Shown here: in pieces, positions 1-7,420 of the stretch
Position numbering within the stretch: the stretch's first letter is position 1
Layout of the letters: every line of letters begins with the position of its first letter
Origin: Streptomyces sp. NBC_00483
GTDB taxonomy: Bacteria > Actinomycetota > Actinomycetes > Streptomycetales > Streptomycetaceae
DNA length: 64,000 nucleotides
Assembly (NCBI RefSeq): GCF_036013745.1
Contig: NZ_CP107880.1
Coordinates: 7,812,001-7,876,000, forward strand
Direction of reading: 5' to 3'
Notes under the pieces: generated by a model
Database searches by the model: none
The model's input: only the letters and a program-made list of their open reading frames with translations
Told to the model about the DNA's origin: nothing
Position numbers and translations under genes: made by a program

Positions 1-711
1 CATCAGGTCCGCCCGGTCGAGGTACAGGAACGCGCTGAACCAGGAATTCCAGAACGACACGGAGTAGAAGAGCGCCATCGTCGCCACCACCGCCTTCGAC
101 AGCGGCAGCACGATGCGCAGCAGAATGCCGTACGTGCTCAGTCCGTCGATCTGCGCGGCCTCTTCCAGGTCCGTCGGCAGACTCTCGAAGAAGGCCTTCA
201 TCACGAGCAGGTTGAAGACACTGATCGCGTTGGGCAGGGCGATCGCCCAGATGCTGTTCTTCAGGCCGAGACTGGTGACCAGGACGTAGTTCGGGATCAG
301 GCCGCCGGTGAAGAACATGGTGAACACGGCGATGCCGATGAGCGCGGTGCGGCCGCGCAGCTGCCTCTTGGAGAGGACATAGGCGTAACAGGTCGTGAGC
401 ACCATCGCGACGACCGTCGACACCACCGTGTACAGAACGGTGTTGCCGTAGTTGCGCCAGAACATCGAGTCCTGGAAGACCAGTCGGTACGTCGTGAGGT
501 TGAACCCCTTGGGCCACAAGGTCACTTCGCCCGCGCGGATCTGCCGCTCGCCGCTGAAGGAGCGGGCGATGATGTTGACGAAGGGGTACAGGGTCACGGC
601 CACGACGAGCGAGAGGATCACGGCGTTGGCGCCCCGGAAAGCGCGGTAGCCCTTCGTGGGCCGGTAGGTCTTCGCGGGGCGGTGGCCCGTCGCGGGGTGG
701 TCGACACTCAC
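1..711 (-). CDS. Carbohydrate ABC transporter permease, LplC/YtcP type (3' end outside window)
   Basis: Inner-membrane subunit of a CUT1 sugar importer. About 237 N-terminal residues lie in the window and the gene continues past base 1. Hydrophobic segments are spaced as in the LplC-like family, and the ATPase-docking EAA loop is visible (EEAAQIDGLSTYGI) at about bases 140-180. The GTG start overlaps the TGA of the preceding permease in a GTGA tetranucleotide (708-711), so the two are translationally coupled; an in-frame GTG at 714 is an alternative. The partner ATPase is presumably the shared MsiK type. The substrate cannot be told from the sequence; a binding protein and glycosidase may lie left of the window. 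Confidence 0.88.
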   Translation of the reverse strand, partial: MSVDHPATGHRPAKTYRPTKGYRAFRGANAVILSLVVAVTLYPFVNIIARSFSGERQIRAGEVTLWPKGFNLTTYRLVFQDSMFWRNYGNTVLYTVVSTVVAMVLTTCYAYVLSKRQLRGRTALIGIAVFTMFFTGGLIPNYVLVTSLGLKNSIWAIALPNAISVFNLLVMKAFFESLPTDLEEAAQIDGLSTYGILLRIVLPLSKAVVATMALFYSVSFWNSWFSAFLYLDRADLM

Positions 712-1703
712 CACAGGCTGGTCCCCACTGTGCGGCGCGAGAGCTGGTTCGATGTGGTGATCAGGACGAGCCCGATGACCGCCTCGAACAGGCCGATCGC
801 GGCGGCGTAGCTGAAGCTGCTGGACTCGACACCGGTCCGGTAGACATAGGTGGAGATGACGTCGGAGGTCTGGTACGTCAGCGGGTTGTACAGGAGCAGC
901 ACCTTCTCGAAGCCGACCGCGAGGAACGTGCCGACGTTGAGAATGAGCAGCGTGATCATGGTGGGGCGGATGCCGGGCAGGGTGACGTGCCAGGTCTGCC
1001 GCCAGCGGCCCGCGCCGTCGATCCGGGCCGCCTCGTACAGGTCCTCGTCGATCGTGGTGAGCGCGGCGAGATAGAGGATCGTGCCCCAGCCGGCCGTCTG
1101 CCAGATCTCCGAGCCGACATAGACCGTGCGGAACCACTCGGGCTCCTGGATGAAGCGGATCGGGTCGTGGCCCAGCAGGCCGAGCACATGGTTGATCGGG
1201 CCGTCGGTCGCGAGCATCTGCACGGTGATGCCGGCGACGATCACGATCGACAGGAAGTGCGGCAGATACGACACCGACTGCACGAACCGCTTCAGCGAGC
1301 TGCGCCGCACCTCGTTGAGGAGCAGCGCGAGCACGATCGGGATCGGAAAGCAGAAGACGAGCGTCAGACCGCCCAGCCACAGCGTGTTCCGGAAGACCTG
1401 CCAGAACGTCGGATCGCTGAGGAACATCTCGACGTAGCGAAGCCCCACCCACTCCTCGCCGAGGATCGACCCGCCCGGCTCGAACCGGCGGAACGCGATC
1501 ACGTTGCCGATCATCGGGAGATAGCGGAACACCAGGAAGAACGCGATCGGCAGCACGGCCAGTGAGTACAACTGCCAGTCACGGCGCAGCGATTGGCGCC
1601 ACGTGCGGCGGCCCGACGGGGGTTTTCCGCTGGGGGCCCGACCGGGCGGATCGGAGGCGGCTCCGGTGTCGGGCGGGTCGCCCGTGATGGTGGAGGAACT
1701 CAT
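708..1703 (-). CDS. Carbohydrate ABC transporter permease, LplB type
   Basis: First permease of the CUT1 importer, 331 residues with a cytoplasmic N-terminus rich in Pro, Ser and Thr followed by six predicted membrane helices. The EAA loop is clear (YEAARIDGAGRWRQTWHVTLP). I chose the ATG at 1703, which has an AAAGG ribosome site upstream. The frame stays open to 1952 but that extension is low-complexity Arg/Pro/Ser and runs back through the promoter region. It forms an operon with the LplC-like gene that follows. The upstream region faces the acetyl-xylan esterase and holds CTTCCGRR motifs, so it may belong to the xylan regulon; that is inference. Confidence 0.88.
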   Translation of the reverse strand: MSSSTITGDPPDTGAASDPPGRAPSGKPPSGRRTWRQSLRRDWQLYSLAVLPIAFFLVFRYLPMIGNVIAFRRFEPGGSILGEEWVGLRYVEMFLSDPTFWQVFRNTLWLGGLTLVFCFPIPIVLALLLNEVRRSSLKRFVQSVSYLPHFLSIVIVAGITVQMLATDGPINHVLGLLGHDPIRFIQEPEWFRTVYVGSEIWQTAGWGTILYLAALTTIDEDLYEAARIDGAGRWRQTWHVTLPGIRPTMITLLILNVGTFLAVGFEKVLLLYNPLTYQTSDVISTYVYRTGVESSSFSYAAAIGLFEAVIGLVLITTSNQLSRRTVGTSLW

Positions 1704-1809
1704 ACGGGGCCTTTCGGCGCGCGGCGCAACGAGGACAGAGGGCAACGAGGGCGGAGGGCAACGAGGGCAGGGGCAGGGGGCGGCTAGGGCAAGGGAGAGG
1801 CGTAACCGA

Positions 1810-1834
1810 GAACTTCCGAGAATCTTCCGGTAAC
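1810..1834. promoter_or_regulatory. Candidate operator, two direct copies of AACTTCCGAG-like motif
   Basis: In the divergent region between the LplB-like permease and the esterase there are two adjacent 10-bp motifs, AACTTCCGAG (1811-1820) and AATCTTCCGG (1821-1830). The exact 10-mer AACTTCCGAG recurs at 4186-4195 in front of bxlE, and TCTTCCGG recurs at 4221-4228. This points to one regulator, probably the LacI protein encoded at 3052. The rest of 1704-1870 holds G-rich repeated GGGCAACGAGGGC-like segments. Confidence 0.45.
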
Positions 1835-1915
1835 GTCGCCGCAACCTAAAGCCGCTCCCCACCCCTGTCAATGGGTGCCGCTGCCACGGGAGTTGGCCCC
1901 ACCACACCCTGTGAG

Positions 1916-2920
1916 GTGCCTGTGCCCGCCTTCGACCTGCCTCTCGACACATTGCGGAGACACCGCCCCGCGCTCGACGAACCCGCCGACTTCGACGCCT
2001 TCTGGCAGGCGACCCTCACGTCCGCCCGGCACGCCCGGCCGTTGCTCGACTCCCGGCCCGTCGACAACGGCCTGAAGCTCGTCGAGACCTGGGACGTCGC
2101 CTTCCGCGGCTTCGCCGGCGACCCGGTGCGCGCCTGGTACACGCGGCCCGCCGGCGCGTCCGAACTCCTGCCGGGCATCGTGGAGTTCGCCGGATACGGC
2201 CGTGGCCGCGGCCTCCCGCACGAGCGCCTCACCTGGGCGAACGCCGGGTACGCGCACCTGCTCATGGACAACCGCGGCCAGGGCGACCAGTACGGCAGCG
2301 GCGGCGCGACCCCCGACCCGCACGCGAGCGCGCCGGGCGGTCCAGGACCCGCCGTGCGCGGCCTGCTCGACCCGCACGAGTACCACTACCGGCGGCTGAT
2401 CACCGACGCCGTCTGCGCGGTCGACGCGCTGCGCGCACTGCCCGGCGTCGACCCCGGGCGGATCGCCGCCGTCGGGAACAGTCAGGGCGGGGGAGTGGCC
2501 CTCGCGGTCGCCGGACTCGTCCCGGATCTCGCGGCGGCCGTGGTCACGGCGCCGCTGCTGTGCGGCATCCGGCGCGCCCTCGACCTCAGCGACGCCGGAC
2601 CGTACGGCGAGATCGCCGCCTACCTCTCCGTGCACCGGGGCGCGGAAGAGGCCGCGTACCGCACCTTGTCGTACGTCGAGGGGATCTCGTTCGCCCGCCG
2701 CGCCCACGCCCCGGCCCACTTCGGTGTGGGGCTTCGCGACACCGTCTGCCCGCCGAGCGGCGCCCACGCGGCCTGCAACCGCTACGGCGAACTGGCCCCG
2801 CACGACCCCGTCCGCGAGATCCACTCCTACCCGTACAACGGCCACGAGGGCGGCGACGCCACCCACGTACGGCGCCAACTCGCCTGGCTGGGCGCGGTGC
2901 TGGATGCCCCGAAGACGTAG
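1916..2920 (+). CDS. Acetyl-xylan esterase (AXE1 family, cytoplasmic)
   Basis: Alpha/beta hydrolase of the AXE1/cephalosporin-C deacetylase family that removes acetyl groups from xylo-oligosaccharides. From the GTG at 1916 it has 334 residues. The nucleophile elbow GNSQGGG gives Ser189, followed by Asp275 (GLRDTVCPP) and His310 (YNGHEGG), so the triad is complete. There is no signal peptide, so it should act on imported oligosaccharides. The start is uncertain: an ATG at 1871 is in frame, but the family normally begins close to the FDLPL motif seen directly after 1916, and neither start has a strong ribosome site. It lies beside the bxl genes, which fits deacetylation before beta-xylosidase action. 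Confidence 0.85.
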   Translation: MPVPAFDLPLDTLRRHRPALDEPADFDAFWQATLTSARHARPLLDSRPVDNGLKLVETWDVAFRGFAGDPVRAWYTRPAGASELLPGIVEFAGYGRGRGLPHERLTWANAGYAHLLMDNRGQGDQYGSGGATPDPHASAPGGPGPAVRGLLDPHEYHYRRLITDAVCAVDALRALPGVDPGRIAAVGNSQGGGVALAVAGLVPDLAAAVVTAPLLCGIRRALDLSDAGPYGEIAAYLSVHRGAEEAAYRTLSYVEGISFARRAHAPAHFGVGLRDTVCPPSGAHAACNRYGELAPHDPVREIHSYPYNGHEGGDATHVRRQLAWLGAVLDAPKT

Positions 2921-2994
2921 ATTCAATACCGGGTGTTCGGCGGGCCGCACGGAAAGACGACTTGACCGACACCGGGTCGACGGCGTGTCCTACG

Positions 2995-3028
2995 GTTTCC
3001 GGAAGGCATCCGGAGATCTCTCGGAAGC
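2995..3028. promoter_or_regulatory. Candidate operator upstream of bxlR
   Basis: The stretch contains GTTTCCGGAAGG (2995-3006) and CTCGGAAGC (3020-3028) in inverted orientation. The palindromic TTCCGGAA core is shared with 4223-4230 before bxlE. It lies 25-60 bp upstream of the chosen bxlR start, so autoregulation is plausible. This is motif matching by eye only. Confidence 0.42.
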
Positions 3029-3051
3029 GTGTGTCGACGGAGGTGGGGAAC

Positions 3052-4110
3052 GTGGCCGGGGAAGGCGCCCAGCGCAAGGCAGCCACGCGGAGTCCTGAGG
3101 GGCCGGCCAAGGTGACGATCACCGAGATCGCGCGGGAGGCAGGAGTGTCCGTGCCGACCGTCTCGCGGGTCGTCAACGGTCGCTCCGACGTCTCGCCCGG
3201 CACCCGGGCCCGCGTCGAGGACCTGCTGCACCGCCACGGGTACCGGCGGCGGACGCCCGCGTCCGGAGACCGGGCGGCCCTGCTCGACCTGGTCTTCAAC
3301 GACCTGGACAGCCCGTGGGCCGTGGAGATCATCCGGGGGGTCGAGGAGGCCGCCCACGAGGCCGGGGTGGGCACGGTCGTCTCCGCCATCCACGACCGGG
3401 CGGGCGACGCGAGGAAGTGGATGACCAACCTGCGGGCCCGTGCATCGGACGGCGTGATCCTCGTGACCTCGGTGCTCGAACCGGGGCTTCGGGACGAACT
3501 TCGGCGGCTGCGCGTGCCGTTGGTGGTGATCGACCCGGCGGGCGCCCCCGTGACGGACGCGCCGACCATCGGCGCCACCAACTGGGCGGGCGGGATGGCC
3601 GCCACCGAGCATCTGCTGGAACTCGGGCACCGGCGCATCGGGTTCATCCAGGGGCCGCCGCGACTGCTGTGTTCCCGGGCCCGGCTCGACGGCTACCGCG
3701 CCGCGCTCGACGTCGCGGGCGTGCCGGTCGAGGACGAGCTGATCGTGGCCGGCGACTTCTACCACGCGTCCGGGTTCGACGGCTGCCATCGGCTGCTCGA
3801 CCTCGACGAGCCACCCACGGCGATCTTCGCGTCCAGCGATCAGATGGCGCTCGGCGCGATCGAGGCGCTGCGGCGGCGCGGGCTGCGCGTGCCCGAGGAC
3901 CTGAGCGTGGTCGGTTTCGACGACCTTCCGGAAGTCCGCTGGTCGGCGCCGCCGCTCACCACGGTGCGCCAACCGCTGTCCGATATGGGCAAGTTGGCCG
4001 CCCGGACCGCGCTCGACCTGGCCCGTTCCGTGGAGCCCGCGGCTCCGCGCGTCGACCTCGCCACGGAGCTCGTGGTGCGGGCCAGCACGGCCGCGCCACG
4101 GACCGCGTAA
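3052..4110 (+). CDS. bxlR: LacI-family transcriptional regulator of the xylobiose locus
   Basis: DNA-binding repressor of 352 residues. The N-terminal helix-turn-helix is typical (TITEIAREAGVSVPTVSRVVNG), followed by a periplasmic-binding-protein-like sensor domain ending with the usual LSVVGFDDLPE and LTTVRQP motifs. The GTG start at 3052 has a strong GGAGGTGGGG site 8 bases upstream; the frame is open further upstream but only as overlap with the esterase. It directly precedes bxlE-F-G-A, the same order as the characterised Streptomyces bxl cluster (family knowledge), where BxlR represses xylobiose uptake and is released by sugar. The effector is inferred from the context. Confidence 0.85.
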   Translation: MAGEGAQRKAATRSPEGPAKVTITEIAREAGVSVPTVSRVVNGRSDVSPGTRARVEDLLHRHGYRRRTPASGDRAALLDLVFNDLDSPWAVEIIRGVEEAAHEAGVGTVVSAIHDRAGDARKWMTNLRARASDGVILVTSVLEPGLRDELRRLRVPLVVIDPAGAPVTDAPTIGATNWAGGMAATEHLLELGHRRIGFIQGPPRLLCSRARLDGYRAALDVAGVPVEDELIVAGDFYHASGFDGCHRLLDLDEPPTAIFASSDQMALGAIEALRRRGLRVPEDLSVVGFDDLPEVRWSAPPLTTVRQPLSDMGKLAARTALDLARSVEPAAPRVDLATELVVRASTAAPRTA

Positions 4111-4128
4111 CTCCGCTACAGCACCTCT

Positions 4129-4173
4129 GAGGGGTGTCAACGGCCTTTTCTGTCAAGGGCGTTGACACCCCTC
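4129..4173. terminator. Long inverted repeat after bxlR (terminator or operator)
   Basis: Two perfect 14-base arms, GAGGGGTGTCAACG at 4129-4142 and its complement at 4160-4173, enclose a 17-base loop. The position 18 bases after the bxlR stop fits a terminator that isolates bxlR from bxlE. There is no U-run, and the GTCAACG/CGTTGAC arms could also be bound by a protein. Confidence 0.55.
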
Positions 4174-4184
4174 CGTTGTGTCCG

Positions 4185-4232
4185 TAACTTCCGAGGCCAT
4201 CCACCGATAGTTTTCGGGTCTCTTCCGGAAGG
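4185..4232. promoter_or_regulatory. Candidate operator overlapping the bxlE ribosome site
   Basis: TAACTTCCGAGG (4185-4196) and CTCTTCCGGAAGG (4220-4232) repeat motifs seen at 1811-1830 and 2995-3006. The second copy includes the GGAAGG ribosome-binding site of bxlE, so a bound repressor would cover the translation start region of the transcript or the transcription start nearby. Confidence 0.45.
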
Positions 4233-4238
4233 TGCGCC

Positions 4239-5537
4239 ATGTCAGCCTCCGATTTCTCCCGCCGTCGATTCATGGGCGCCGCAACGGCGGCCGGTCTCGG
4301 CGCCGCCGCGCTCACTGCCTGCGGCGGCTCCGACACCGGAGGCGGACAGGACAGTTCGGGCCGGACCGTCATCGAATGGTGGAACATCCAGACCACCGAG
4401 CCGTCGAAGACCATCTGGCCCCAGCGGGCGAAGGCGTTCGAGGCCGAGCACCCGAAGGTGCGCATCAAGCTCGTCACGCTGGAGAACGACGCCTACAAGT
4501 CGAAGATGACCGCGCTGACCAGCTCCGGAAAACTTCCGGACATCTACCACACCTGGGGCGGCGGCGTTCTGCAGCAGCAGATCGACGCGGGGATGGTCGA
4601 GGACCTGACCGAGCCCATGAAGCCCTGGGCCGACACCCTGGTGCCCGCCTCCGTCAAGCCCTACCGGTTCGACGGCAAGACCTACGCGGTGCCCTTCGAC
4701 ATCGGCGCCGTCGGCTTCTGGTACAACAAGGCGCTCTTCAAGAAGGCCGGCATCAGCGAACCGCCCACCACCTGGGACGACTACCTCGACACGATCAAGA
4801 AGCTGAAGTCCGCGGGCATCACCCCGATCGCCCTCGCGGGCAAGGAGAAGTGGCCCGGCATGTACTTCTGGTCGTACCTGTCGATGCGGATCGCCGGGGT
4901 CGACGGCATGCAGAAGGCCGCCGACGCCAAGGACTTCACCGGCGACGACTTCGTCAAGGCGGGCGAACACCTCAAGGAACTCGTCGCCCTCAAACCGTTC
5001 CAGAAGGGCTTCCTCGGCGCCGCGTACTCCACGCCGAACGGCGAGGCCGCGACCATGGGCAACGGCAAGGCGGCCATGGAACTCATGGGCCAGTGGGCAC
5101 CCGTCGTGCAGGCCGACGCCGGCAAGGGCATCGGCAAGGACCTCGGCTTCTTCCCGTTCCCCTCGGTCGCGGGCGGCAAGGGCGCGGGCACCGACGTGTT
5201 CGGCGGAGGCGGTGGCTACGCGCTCCGCAAGGGCGCGCCGAAGGAGGCCATGGACTTCATGAAGTTCTTCATGACCGCCGAGTCCGACCGCATCCTCGTC
5301 TCCAAGGCCAACCTGATCCCGGTCGTCAAGGACGCGGAGAGCGCGCTCAAGGACCCCAACCTGACCGCCGTCTCCGACATGCTCCGCAAGTCGACCGGCT
5401 TCCAGCTCTACCTCGACCAGGCCTACCCGCCGGCCGTCGGCCAGGAGATCAACGACTCCGTCGCCGCGCTCATCGCGGGCTCCAAGTCCCCCGACCAGGT
5501 GGCCCGTTCGGTGACCCAGGTCGCCAAGAGTCAGTAA
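4239..5537 (+). CDS. bxlE: Xylo-oligosaccharide ABC transporter substrate-binding lipoprotein
   Basis: Extracellular solute-binding protein of family 1, 432 residues. The N-terminus has a twin-arginine-like motif (SRRRFMG), a hydrophobic stretch and a lipobox LTAC with Cys28 as the lipid-anchored residue, so it is a Tat-exported lipoprotein. The mature part carries the usual family pattern (FEAEHPKVRI near the N-terminus, GIGAVG/WYNKALF in the middle). It is first in an operon with two permeases (7-base gap to the next gene) and the GH3 gene. The position after bxlR supports xylobiose/xylotriose as ligand, but the specificity is inferred. Confidence 0.88.
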   Translation: MSASDFSRRRFMGAATAAGLGAAALTACGGSDTGGGQDSSGRTVIEWWNIQTTEPSKTIWPQRAKAFEAEHPKVRIKLVTLENDAYKSKMTALTSSGKLPDIYHTWGGGVLQQQIDAGMVEDLTEPMKPWADTLVPASVKPYRFDGKTYAVPFDIGAVGFWYNKALFKKAGISEPPTTWDDYLDTIKKLKSAGITPIALAGKEKWPGMYFWSYLSMRIAGVDGMQKAADAKDFTGDDFVKAGEHLKELVALKPFQKGFLGAAYSTPNGEAATMGNGKAAMELMGQWAPVVQADAGKGIGKDLGFFPFPSVAGGKGAGTDVFGGGGGYALRKGAPKEAMDFMKFFMTAESDRILVSKANLIPVVKDAESALKDPNLTAVSDMLRKSTGFQLYLDQAYPPAVGQEINDSVAALIAGSKSPDQVARSVTQVAKSQ

Positions 5538-5543
5538 GAGAAC

Positions 5544-6533
5544 ATGACTTCGACCTACGTCAAGGACGCCGCCGAGCCCGTCGCCAAGGAGCCGGAGCCC
5601 GGCCCCGGCAACCGGCGTCCGCTCGCCCGGCGCGTCAAGGACTGGCTGACCGCTTTCGCCTTCACCCTGCCCGCGCTGATCCTCTTCGGCGCGCTCGTCC
5701 TCGCGCCGATCCTGTACGCGCTGTACGTCAGCCTCTTCGACTGGGGCGGATTCGGATCGCCTTCGGACTACACGGGACTGTCCAACTACAGCCGCCTCAT
5801 CAAGGACCCGGTGTTCCTCGGCGACCTGTGGCGCGGACTGCTCCTGGTCGGCTTCTCCGTCCTCGTCCAACTGCCGTTCGCGCTCGCCATGGCCGTGCTG
5901 CTCAACCAGAAGCTGCGCGGCCGGGCGATCTACCGGATGCTGTTCTTCGCCCCGTACGTGCTGTCCGAGGTGATCACCGGTGTCCTGTTCTCCATGATCT
6001 TCGCGCCGGACGACGGGCTCGCCGACGGCGTGCTCGGCGCCGTCGGTCTCGACGGGCTCGGCGGCCTGTGGTTCGCCGACCAGTCGACCGTCATGCCGAC
6101 CCTGTTCCTCGTGATGACCTGGAAGTTCTTCGGCTTCCACATGATGCTGTACCTGGCGGGCCTCCAAGGCATCCCGGCCGAACTGCACGAGGCTGCCCGG
6201 ATCGACGGGGCCGGCGCCTGGCAGCGCTTCCGGCACGTCACCCTGCCTCTGCTCGGACCCACCATCCGGATCAGCGTGTTCCTGTCGATCATCGGCGCCA
6301 TCCAGCTGTTCGACCTGGTGTGGGTGACCTCCCAGGGCGGCCCGGACCACGCCTCCGAGACGATGGCCATCACCCTGTTCCAGTTCGGGTTCAAGCGCTA
6401 CCAGATCGGCTACGCCAGCGCGATCAGCATCGCCCTCTTCCTCATCAGCCTCGTCTTCGCCCTCGCCTACCAGCGCCTCGTGCTGCGCCGCGACACCGAA
6501 GGAGCCCTCACCAACATGCGAGCCACCCGATGA
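5544..6533 (+). CDS. bxlF: Xylo-oligosaccharide ABC transporter permease 1
   Basis: CUT1 inner-membrane subunit of 329 residues with six helices and the EAA loop HEAARIDGAGAWQRFRHVTLP. It starts 6 bases after bxlE and its stop overlaps the start of bxlG by ATGA, so the three transport genes are one translational unit. No ATPase gene is present, as is normal for streptomycete CUT1 systems served by a shared MsiK (family knowledge). Confidence 0.9.
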   Translation: MTSTYVKDAAEPVAKEPEPGPGNRRPLARRVKDWLTAFAFTLPALILFGALVLAPILYALYVSLFDWGGFGSPSDYTGLSNYSRLIKDPVFLGDLWRGLLLVGFSVLVQLPFALAMAVLLNQKLRGRAIYRMLFFAPYVLSEVITGVLFSMIFAPDDGLADGVLGAVGLDGLGGLWFADQSTVMPTLFLVMTWKFFGFHMMLYLAGLQGIPAELHEAARIDGAGAWQRFRHVTLPLLGPTIRISVFLSIIGAIQLFDLVWVTSQGGPDHASETMAITLFQFGFKRYQIGYASAISIALFLISLVFALAYQRLVLRRDTEGALTNMRATR

Positions 6534-7375
6534 CCGCCCCCGACACGGTGGGCCGCCGCCGCTTCGGCAAGGTGCCCCTGTACGTGATCGTCTGGCTGGT
6601 CGGCATCGTCATGGTGACACCGCTGCTGTACGCGCTCGTGTCCGGGTTCAAGTCCACCGACCAGCTCTCCAGCAACCCCTTCGGCCTGCCCTCGCCCTGG
6701 GTGACGTCCAACTACACCGACATCCTCGCCTCCGGATCGTTCTGGCGGATGCTCGGCTCGTCCACCTTCGTCGCCGTCGGGACGACCGTCCTGACCGTGG
6801 GGACGGCCGCCCTCGCCGCGTTCTCCCTCGCCCGATTCGCCTACCGGGGAAGGGAGTTGATGTTCACGCTCTTCACCATCGGGCTGATGTTCCCGTTCGC
6901 CGTGGCGATCCTGCCGCTGTTCGTCCTGCTGCGCACCTTCGGTCTTCTCGACAACCCGTGGGGCGTGATCCTGCCGCAGGCCGCGTTCGGGCTCCCCATC
7001 ACCATCGTCATCCTGCGCGGCTTCTTCCGGCAGATCCCCGGCGAACTGGAGGAGGCGGCCACCCTCGACGGCTGCTCGCCCTTCGGCTTCTTCTGGCGCA
7101 TTCTGCTGCCGATGGCGCGGCCCGCGCTCGGCACCGTCTCCGTCCTCGCCATCGTCAGCAGCTGGAACAACTTCCTGCTGCCCCTGCTGGTGTTCAGCAA
7201 CGAGACCTGGTGGACGATCCCCGTCGGCGTCCAGCAGTTCCAGGGGCAGTACGCCGCCGACATCGCCCGCGTCTTCGCCTACCTGGTCCTCGCCATGGTG
7301 CCGGCGCTCGCCTTCTACGCGGTCGCCGAACGGCAGCTGATCGGCGGCATCACCATGGGCGCGACCAAGGGCTGA
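6530..7375 (+). CDS. bxlG: Xylo-oligosaccharide ABC transporter permease 2
   Basis: Second CUT1 permease, 281 residues. The ATG at 6530 overlaps the bxlF stop (ATGA). It has the EAA loop LEEAATLDGCSPFGFFWRI and the usual C-terminal end with GGITMGATKG. It is followed after 45 bases by the GH3 gene. Confidence 0.9.
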   Translation: MTAPDTVGRRRFGKVPLYVIVWLVGIVMVTPLLYALVSGFKSTDQLSSNPFGLPSPWVTSNYTDILASGSFWRMLGSSTFVAVGTTVLTVGTAALAAFSLARFAYRGRELMFTLFTIGLMFPFAVAILPLFVLLRTFGLLDNPWGVILPQAAFGLPITIVILRGFFRQIPGELEEAATLDGCSPFGFFWRILLPMARPALGTVSVLAIVSSWNNFLLPLLVFSNETWWTIPVGVQQFQGQYAADIARVFAYLVLAMVPALAFYAVAERQLIGGITMGATKG

Positions 7376-7420
7376 CGTCCCGAACCCCCTTCACCATCTG
7401 CACCGCACTTGAGGAGATTC

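Noticed and set aside
4232..7375. Open frame of over 1000 codons overlapping bxlE, bxlF and bxlG
   Set aside because: Only its end is real (bxlG from 6530). The rest is an Arg/Pro/Gly-rich shadow frame caused by high GC.
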